A stretch of 64,000 nucleotides of DNA from CAWAYR01 sp050250875 (lineage in GTDB: Bacteria; Acidobacteriota; Vicinamibacteria; Vicinamibacterales; UBA2999). Below, in pieces: positions 58,557 through 64,000 of the stretch. Each line of letters starts with the position of its first letter. The stretch's first letter is position 1. Where the stretch lies: NCBI GenBank assembly GCA_050250875.1, contig JBFWNV010000001.1, positions 1,550,001-1,614,000 of the forward strand. Reading direction: 5' to 3'. The position numbers and the translations under genes were made by a program. The notes under the pieces were generated by a model that saw only the letters and a list, made by a program, of their open reading frames with translations, made no database searches and was not told the origin of the DNA.

Positions 58557-60038
58557 CTACTGACGGCACTGGACCGCGGCCTCCTGCCCGGCGATACGCC
58601 CGAAGGCCGCACCGATCATCATGCCGACGCCTGCGACATACCCTTCGCCGAGCACGTTGCCGGCCATGATCTCGCCGGCGGCAAAGACATTGGGCGATCG
58701 CGACCCGTCGGCCATTGTCACCCGGGCCGACGCGTCCACCTTCAAGCCGAGATAGGTGAAGGTAATGCCGGGCCGGAGGGGATAGGCGAGAAACGGCGGG
58801 GTGTCGATCGGCAGCGCCCAATGGCTCTTCGGCGGCGTCAACCCGGCGGTGGCGCAATCGTCGAGAACGCTGTGGTCGAAGTCGCCCGGTCGTGCCGACC
58901 GGTTGAAGCGCGCCACCGTCGCTTCGAGCGTCGCGGCGGGCAGACCGAGGGCCGCGGCCAGTTCGCCGATCGTGCTGCCGGTGAGCGGCGGGAACACCGA
59001 CGGCATGAACCGGCCGAGCGCCTTGGCATCGATGATCGCGTAGGCGATCTGGTCCGGCTGCTGCGCCACCAGGCGGCCCCAGATCGCGTAGCGCTTCGGC
59101 CAGAAGTCCTCACCCTCGTCGTAGAACCGCTCGGCGCGGTTGTTGACGACGATGCCGAGCGAGACACAGTCGAGCCGGGTGACGATCCCGCCGTCGAATT
59201 TTGGGGCTCGGGCGTCGATTGCGACGGCATGGCACTGCGTCGCCTCGCCCACCGGCTCGGCGCCGTGATCGAGCATTAGCCTGAGGATGGTCCCGGTGTT
59301 GTAGGGCGAACCCCGCACCAGGAAGTTGTCGGCCGCACTGCCCCAAGCTTCCTTGAGCCATTGCAGGTTGCCTTCGAAGCCGCCGGCGGCCAGGACCACG
59401 GCCTTGGCGAGAATCGTCGTCGGCCGGCCACCGATGTCCGCCTGTGCGGCCCGAAACCGACCGCCGACGAGGTCGATCGCGTAGACCGCGGCATCGGGAA
59501 TCACCGTGATCCCGCGACGCTCCGTGGCGGCGTACTGGCTGTTGATCAGCGCCTTGCCACCGCCTAGAAAGAAGGCGTTGGTCCGACCCAGGTGCAAGGT
59601 GCCACGTAGCGGCGGCTGGAACCGGACGCCGAGGCTGGTCAGCCACGACGGCAGCGTCGCCGAGGCCCGCACCGCCAGGTGCGCCAATTCGAGGTCGGTT
59701 CGCCCGCCAGTCACCCGCAACAGATCGGCGACGTACTCGGTCTCGGTGTAGGCCTCGGTGAGGATTGCCGTGGGAGCGTCGTGCATGCACCGCATGTTGC
59801 GCGTGTGGCGGCTGTTGCCACCACGAAACGCCCGCGGCGAGCTGTCGAGCACCAGCACCTCGGCGCCGGCGTCGGCGGCGCTGATAGCCGCGCACAGCCC
59901 GGCATTGCCGCCGCCGATCACGAGAACATCGGTGGTCAGTGCATCGGTGGCGGGCAACGACGCCGGACCGCGCCGCACCGCCTCGCCGGCGGAGGCCACC
60001 GGGAACAGCGGCGCGTCCTGGACGCTCGACGTCTCCAT
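58557..60038 (-). CDS. tcuA: TcuA-like FAD-dependent tricarballylate dehydrogenase
   Basis: The 493-residue flavoprotein has a GGGNAG dinucleotide motif (DVLVIGGGNAGLCAAISAAD). The fumarate-reductase-like body follows, with GGNSRHTRNMRC, AKAVVLAAGGFEGNLQWLKE, RGSPYNTGTILRLMLDHGAE and the C-terminal VFAAGEIMAGNVLGEGYVAG. TcuA oxidises tricarballylate to cis-aconitate. The match is at family level, so another tricarboxylate or a steroid/fumarate-type substrate is possible. A ~35-residue N-terminal extension precedes the FAD motif. Neighbours TcuB, GntR regulator and PrpD-like protein support the pathway. Confidence 0.88.
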   Translation of the reverse strand: METSSVQDAPLFPVASAGEAVRRGPASLPATDALTTDVLVIGGGNAGLCAAISAADAGAEVLVLDSSPRAFRGGNSRHTRNMRCMHDAPTAILTEAYTETEYVADLLRVTGGRTDLELAHLAVRASATLPSWLTSLGVRFQPPLRGTLHLGRTNAFFLGGGKALINSQYAATERRGITVIPDAAVYAIDLVGGRFRAAQADIGGRPTTILAKAVVLAAGGFEGNLQWLKEAWGSAADNFLVRGSPYNTGTILRLMLDHGAEPVGEATQCHAVAIDARAPKFDGGIVTRLDCVSLGIVVNNRAERFYDEGEDFWPKRYAIWGRLVAQQPDQIAYAIIDAKALGRFMPSVFPPLTGSTIGELAAALGLPAATLEATVARFNRSARPGDFDHSVLDDCATAGLTPPKSHWALPIDTPPFLAYPLRPGITFTYLGLKVDASARVTMADGSRSPNVFAAGEIMAGNVLGEGYVAGVGMMIGAAFGRIAGQEAAVQCRQ

Positions 60039-60044
60039 AGCAGT

Positions 60045-60830
60045 TCAGCCAGTCGTCGGCGTGCGGTGCTGAGCGCGAGGCATCGGCGACTCGGCGTCAT
60101 CGCCGGCCGCGGCCGCCTGGATCATGCTGATGCGAATCAGCCTGGCCCGTGTCATGTGCTCCCGGGCGATGCGCTCGGCCCGGTCGGCATCGCGGCCGCG
60201 GATCGCCTCGATCAGCAGTTCGTGTTCGGCGACGGCCTCGAGGCCGCGGCCGGGAAACGACATCGTCGTGTCCTCGAAGCGGCGCACCCATTCATGGATT
60301 CGCCGCATGAACCCCTGCAGCAGCGAATTGCGACTGGCCTGGGCGATGGCGGTATGAAACTCGATGTTCAATGTCGTCATCGCCGTCGCATCGCCGCGCT
60401 CAGCGGCCGTGCGGAGCCGTTCGTTCAGCCAAACCAGGCGGTCCAGTTCGGTTGGCAGGGTGCTGAACGCCGCCAGCCGGGCCGACAGGCCGTCGAGCAT
60501 CTCCCGGACGGCGTAGACCTCCAGCACTTCTTCGCGGCTGATCCGCGCCACGACGAGGCCGCGCCGGGGGAAGCGCTCGGCCAAGCCTTCGGACTCGAGT
60601 TTCAGGATCGCTTCGCGCACCGGCGTGCGGCTGCGACGGAAGACTTCGGCGAGCTGGATTTCGCCCAGCGACTGGCCGGCCGGAAGCACGCCGTGGAGAA
60701 TGGCCTCGCGCAGCGTCATGTGGACGGCTTCGGCGGCGTTGTGGTGCTCGCGATAGCGCGTCCAGAACTCGGCCAGCCCGACCAGAGTGCCGGTCTTGGT
60801 ACGCGGGCGAGACGGTTTCTTGTGAGCCAT
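60045..60830 (-). CDS. GntR-family (FadR/FCD) transcriptional regulator
   Basis: The 261-residue protein starts at the ATG at 60830 (a longer Arg-rich form is less likely). The winged helix is at about residues 40-100: LREAILHGVLPAGQSLGEIQ, LAEVFRRSRTPVREAILKLE, GLAERFPRRGLVVARIS. A C-terminal all-helical FCD effector domain has the metal-binding pattern with FHTAIAQASRN and EHELLIEAIRGRDADRAERI. Such regulators repress acid-catabolic operons until the substrate binds. It lies in the middle of the operon between the aldehyde dehydrogenase and tcuA genes (6 bp from tcuA), so it is likely the local repressor. Confidence 0.92.
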   Translation of the reverse strand: MAHKKPSRPRTKTGTLVGLAEFWTRYREHHNAAEAVHMTLREAILHGVLPAGQSLGEIQLAEVFRRSRTPVREAILKLESEGLAERFPRRGLVVARISREEVLEVYAVREMLDGLSARLAAFSTLPTELDRLVWLNERLRTAAERGDATAMTTLNIEFHTAIAQASRNSLLQGFMRRIHEWVRRFEDTTMSFPGRGLEAVAEHELLIEAIRGRDADRAERIAREHMTRARLIRISMIQAAAAGDDAESPMPRAQHRTPTTG

Positions 60831-60901
60831 CGATGTGCGCTTTCCGCCCCGAGCGATCGTCACCACGCTGCGACGGCGTCGAGACGTCGCGCGCCGGCCT
60901 G

Positions 60902-62323
60902 TCACTGCAGACTCCACGTCACGAGACGCTCGTCGGTCATCTCGCGAATCGCGTATCTCGGACCTTCCCGGCCGAAGCCGCTGTCTCTCACCCCGCCGTA
61001 GGGCATCACGTCGACGCGGCTGCTCGATGTCTCGTTGACGTGCACGGTGCCGACGGTAAGATGGCGCGCCGCCTGCATCGCGGTGTTGAGGTTGGTGGTG
61101 AAGATGCCGGCGGCTAGTCCATAGGGCGTCGCATTGACGTCGGCAATCGCCTGGTCCAGCGCGTCGAACGGGACAATCGAGATCACCGGTGCGAAGATCT
61201 CGTCACGCATAACGCGCATGTCCGGCGTCGCCCCGACTATGATGGTCGGAGGGTACACGGCGCCATCCCGCCGGCCGCCGCAGAGCGTGCGCGCCCCTTG
61301 GTCGCGTGCTTCGTCCACCCAGGCGCCGGCCCGAACGGCTTCGGCAACGCTGATCATCGGCCCGACCATCGTCCCGCGAGCCCGCGGATCGCCGACCCCG
61401 GCCCGCGCCGTCGCCTCGAGCATCGCGGTGACCAGGGAATCGAGGATCGCCCGATGGACGTACAACCGCTGGACCGAGGTACAGACCTGCCCGGCCTTGC
61501 GAAAACTGGCGTTGACGCAGCGCGGCACCGCCAATGCGGGGTCAGCATCCTCGCAGACGATGGTGCTGGAGATGCTGCCGAGCTCCAGTTGCGAGCGGCG
61601 AAGGCCAATGGTGCGTTGAATCGTCCGGCCGACGCTGGTGCTGCCGGTAAAGGTGTAGAACGCAATGCGCGGATCCTCGAGCAGCCACGTGCCGACCTCG
61701 GCCCCCGATCCGTGCACGAGGTTCAAGTGCCCGGCGGGTACGCCCGCTTCGGCCAGCGTGGCGCACAACAGGGTCGCCGTCAGCGGCGTCTGCATCGGCG
61801 GCTTCAGCACCACTGTGTTGCCGGCCGCCAGCGCCGGGCCGATCTTGTGGGCCACGGTGTTCAGCGGCGAATTGAACGGCGTGATGGCGCAGACGACGCC
61901 GACCGGCACGCGCAGCGTGAAGGCCAGCCGGTGCTCTTGCCCCGGTGCCCCGTCGAGCGGTACGACCTCACCGGCGATGCGCTTGGCCTCCTCGGCACAG
62001 GCGAGCAATGTTTGCGTCGCGCGGGCGATCTCGTTCTCGGCGTCGGTCACGGTGAACCCGGTTTCACCGACGATGGAGGCGGCGAAGGCCTCGCGCCGCG
62101 CCTCGACGAGCGTAGCGGTCCGGTGGAGGATCTCGTAGCGGGCATACGGCGGCAGCCGTTGTCGGGCGAAGGCACGGGCGGCCGCGGCCACGGCCGCGGC
62201 GACGTGCTCGCGGGACGCCGCGGCCACGGTGGCGAGCGACTCGCCGGTGAACTTGTCGGCGACCACGAAGGTCGAGGTCCCATCCGTCCACTCGCCGTCG
62301 ATGTACAGCCGCGCGCAGGTCAT
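60902..62323 (-). CDS. Aldehyde dehydrogenase family protein
   Basis: The 473-residue protein has the NAD-binding segment AITPFNSPLNTVAHKIGPAL, FTGSTSVGRTIQRTI, a catalytic Glu in RSQLELGSISSTIVCEDADP, and the catalytic Cys in FRKAGQVCTSVQRLYVHRAI. The motif LELGGN-P is changed to LELGSISS, a mild deviation. It oxidises an aldehyde (semialdehyde) to the acid in the pathway. The chosen ATG at 62323 overlaps the DUF1932 gene by 4 bp; longer in-frame starts run into that gene. The regulator gene begins 71 bp beyond its stop. Confidence 0.92.
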   Translation of the reverse strand: MTCARLYIDGEWTDGTSTFVVADKFTGESLATVAAASREHVAAAVAAAARAFARQRLPPYARYEILHRTATLVEARREAFAASIVGETGFTVTDAENEIARATQTLLACAEEAKRIAGEVVPLDGAPGQEHRLAFTLRVPVGVVCAITPFNSPLNTVAHKIGPALAAGNTVVLKPPMQTPLTATLLCATLAEAGVPAGHLNLVHGSGAEVGTWLLEDPRIAFYTFTGSTSVGRTIQRTIGLRRSQLELGSISSTIVCEDADPALAVPRCVNASFRKAGQVCTSVQRLYVHRAILDSLVTAMLEATARAGVGDPRARGTMVGPMISVAEAVRAGAWVDEARDQGARTLCGGRRDGAVYPPTIIVGATPDMRVMRDEIFAPVISIVPFDALDQAIADVNATPYGLAAGIFTTNLNTAMQAARHLTVGTVHVNETSSSRVDVMPYGGVRDSGFGREGPRYAIREMTDERLVTWSLQ

Positions 62324-63213
62324 ACGGACCCGGCTCCGGCGATCGCGCGCAGGACGTCGCGGTAGTCGGCGGGCTCCTGGCCGCCGAGCCGCGTCTTCAG
62401 GTCGAGGTCGGCGCAGATCTTGATCCGGCGGGCCGTCGCCGACGCCATGATCGGTTCCACGCCCAGCTCGGCGAGGGTCCTGGCTACTTCCTTCATCTCG
62501 TGGACCCGGCGTTCGGCGTGGATCGCCGTACGGCCGATCATGTAGTGGGCGAGCCGGCCCCAGTCGATGCCGGGCATACTGGCCGAGATCGTGGTGAAGA
62601 CCCGCTCGGCGGCGCCGTACTGTTCGGCAGCCATGACGCATTCGAGCATCAACGCCTCGAGCCCCTTGATCATCACGCTACGTAACATTTTGATCGCCGC
62701 CGCGGAGCCGAGCGGACCATCGAGCAGCTCGAGCTGCATGCCATAAGCGCCCATCCGATCGGCGAAGGCCGGCGCCCCCGGTCCGCATAGCAGCATCGGC
62801 ACCCGGTGGCCGAGCGGCGGCACCGTCGACATCACCGCAGCCTCGACGAAGCTTGCCCCGCGTGCCGCCACCGCCGCGCCGATCGCCTGTTTGACCGACG
62901 GGGACACGGAGTTGAGGTCCATGTAGAGGTGGCGCGGCTCGAGATGCGGCGCGGCCTCCTCACCCACGGTGCGCGCCACACTGGCCGTCACTGCCGAGAT
63001 GACGATGTCGCACTCGGAAGGCACCGCGGCTAGCGTCGTCAACAGCCGCGTGCCGGCCTCCTCGGCGCGCTGGCGGATGAGGTCGCCCTTCTGCGGGGTC
63101 GATGTGTGGAGATCGTAGGCGACGGTGACGGTCACGCCCTGTCCGCGCAGGCCGCGTGCGATCCAGAACGCGGCCTCACCGAACCCGATGAAACCGACCG
63201 CCGGCGCGCTCAT
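62320..63213 (-). CDS. DUF1932 NAD(P)-dependent 6-phosphogluconate dehydrogenase-like oxidoreductase
   Basis: The 297-residue protein has the Rossmann start VGFIGFGEAAFWIARGLRGQ and ITxS-like region DIVISAVTASVARTVGEEAA. DLNSVSPSVKQAIGAAVAAR and the C-terminal DUF1932 helices follow, with GSAAAIKMLRSVMIKGLEAL (Lys in KMLRS being the usual catalytic position). It belongs to the beta-hydroxyacid dehydrogenase superfamily. The ends overlap both neighbours by 4 bp, so three genes (PrpD-like, this, aldehyde dehydrogenase) are tightly coupled. Substrate not identifiable. Confidence 0.88.
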   Translation of the reverse strand: MSAPAVGFIGFGEAAFWIARGLRGQGVTVTVAYDLHTSTPQKGDLIRQRAEEAGTRLLTTLAAVPSECDIVISAVTASVARTVGEEAAPHLEPRHLYMDLNSVSPSVKQAIGAAVAARGASFVEAAVMSTVPPLGHRVPMLLCGPGAPAFADRMGAYGMQLELLDGPLGSAAAIKMLRSVMIKGLEALMLECVMAAEQYGAAERVFTTISASMPGIDWGRLAHYMIGRTAIHAERRVHEMKEVARTLAELGVEPIMASATARRIKICADLDLKTRLGGQEPADYRDVLRAIAGAGSV

Positions 63214-64000
63214 CGGGACCTGCCCATGGCGACGTCCGCGGCCACTGCCGGCAGAGGCAGCGACGCGAGATCGGCGACCGACTCGACGCGCCAGAGCACG
63301 GCCAGGAGCGTGCGCGCCGCGGTCGCCCCTACGATCGGGGCGACCAGCTCCATGAACTTGGCGCTGAGCTCGTCGTCGCTCAGCGGGTTCTCGGGATCGC
63401 CTTTCCGTGTCGGCGCGTGTGCCGTCACGACCCGCTCGTCGGTGGTGTGGACGGTGACCGTAGCCGCCCGCTGACGCGGGTAGACCGCCTCGGCGCCAGC
63501 ATCGACCAACAGCGTCGTCCGTGCCGCCAACGTGCGCAGGACGGGGTCGCTCAGCCGTGCCTCGGTGAACGCCGCCAGGCGCACGGTTCCGGCATCGATT
63601 GCTGCGGCCACGCAGTAGGGCAGGCTGAAGCGGGCCTCGAAGCTAGTCCGCGGATCGGGATTGCCGGCGACCTCGAGCGCTTTGGCGTAGGTGCCGATCT
63701 CGATTCGCTCGATGTGCGAGACGGCCAGGTCGTGCCGTGCGCGCAGTTCGAGCGCCGCGTCGATGGCTGCGAACGTGTGCCCGCACGCGGCATGAATCTT
63801 GAACGTCGTATCGGGAATATTGAAGCGGCCCGGATCGTCGAGGGTGCGCTCGAAATCGGGGCTGTTGCTCATCGCCGCCCCGAAGCCGCGCGGCCCTTCG
63901 AGGATGTCGAGGGCACCGGTCACGCCCCGCTCGGCCGCCAAGGCGGCAAGCACCCCGGTCTCCGCCGCCCGGCCGGCGTGGAGCGGCTTACTCATGCTGT
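63210..64000 (-). CDS. MmgE/PrpD-family dehydratase, C-terminal part, cut by window edge
   Basis: The frame runs into the right edge without a start; the ATG at 63995 is internal. It is followed by SKPLHAGRAAETGVLAALAA, a conserved middle motif of MmgE/PrpD proteins, then FGAAMSNSPDFERTLDDPGR, IHAACGHTFAAIDAALEL and SLPYCVAAAIDAGTVRLAAF. The visible 263 codons cover the helical/cap and C-terminal parts. Family enzymes include 2-methylcitrate dehydratase and cis-aconitate decarboxylase. With TcuA, which yields cis-aconitate, a role on a tricarboxylate is plausible (inference). It overlaps the DUF1932 gene by 4 bp. Confidence 0.9.
   Translation of the reverse strand, partial: SMSKPLHAGRAAETGVLAALAAERGVTGALDILEGPRGFGAAMSNSPDFERTLDDPGRFNIPDTTFKIHAACGHTFAAIDAALELRARHDLAVSHIERIEIGTYAKALEVAGNPDPRTSFEARFSLPYCVAAAIDAGTVRLAAFTEARLSDPVLRTLAARTTLLVDAGAEAVYPRQRAATVTVHTTDERVVTAHAPTRKGDPENPLSDDELSAKFMELVAPIVGATAARTLLAVLWRVESVADLASLPLPAVAADVAMGRSR

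Noticed and set aside
1..64000. tRNA, rRNA, CRISPR arrays, phage genes, integrase or replication origin
   Set aside because: Looked for tRNA T-loop patterns, regularly spaced repeats, integrases and DnaA-box clusters by eye; found none I could defend.

Overview
The window looks like chromosomal DNA of a high-GC Acidobacteriota bacterium, probably class Vicinamibacteria. This is inferred from gene content, not from a marker gene. Three ECF sigma factors are each fused by overlap to a membrane Ser/Thr kinase, one further kinase carries a PD40 propeller, and two very large TonB-dependent receptors have an N-terminal carboxypeptidase-regulatory-like domain. Secreted beta-propeller and beta-helix proteins add to the picture. 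Codon third positions are strongly G/C throughout. I found no tRNA, rRNA or CRISPR array.

Layout. 1-2403: sigma/kinase operon (kinase cut by the left edge), a small membrane protein, and a second ECF sigma factor overlapping a tiny membrane protein. 2453-8207: AraC regulator, a 56-residue cysteine-rich metallothionein-like protein missed by simple ORF calling, a lipoprotein, a di-haem cytochrome c peroxidase, a reductase fragment, htpG and a VOC protein. 8467-15663: a tightly coupled nine-gene acyl-carrier-protein pathway. It combines the three enzymes of a polyketide beta-branching (HMG-synthase) cassette with a complete set of discrete fatty-acid-type enzymes (KS, KR, DH, ENR, ACP). It is followed by a secreted protein and a GNAT that resembles acyl-homoserine-lactone / N-acyl amino acid synthases (16703-17371). 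No modular PKS or NRPS occurs anywhere in the window, so this is the best candidate for an undescribed system.

17428-23388: lipoprotein, PhzF-like isomerase, hydrolase, a stand-alone hexapeptide-repeat membrane protein, polysaccharide deacetylase, soluble sugar dehydrogenase and an SDR. 23479-30591 and 39637-43132: two paralogous sigma/kinase operons on the minus strand, the first continuing into a TonB receptor and a secreted protein. Between them lie a secreted beta-helix protein, a decayed nucleotidyltransferase module, an amino-acid operon (NhaC antiporter, saccharopine-dehydrogenase-like, FAD amine oxidase) and two envelope proteins. 43281-51385: secreted proteins, a PD40 kinase, a frameshifted methyltransferase, an M20 peptidase beside a free-standing peptidase lid-like domain, and an orphan Mla-type ABC ATPase.

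51386-52281 is the only long gene-poor stretch and holds a decayed IS3-family transposase. 52282-56484 is a TonB receptor plus a lactonase-like propeller. It converges on a minus-strand catabolic operon, 56492-64000 (PrpD-like, DUF1932 dehydrogenase, aldehyde dehydrogenase, GntR regulator, TcuA, TcuB, LigI-like hydrolase), which appears to degrade a tricarboxylate-like compound.

Many genes have a TANNNT element 6-8 nt before the start codon and no ribosome binding site, which suggests frequent leaderless transcription.
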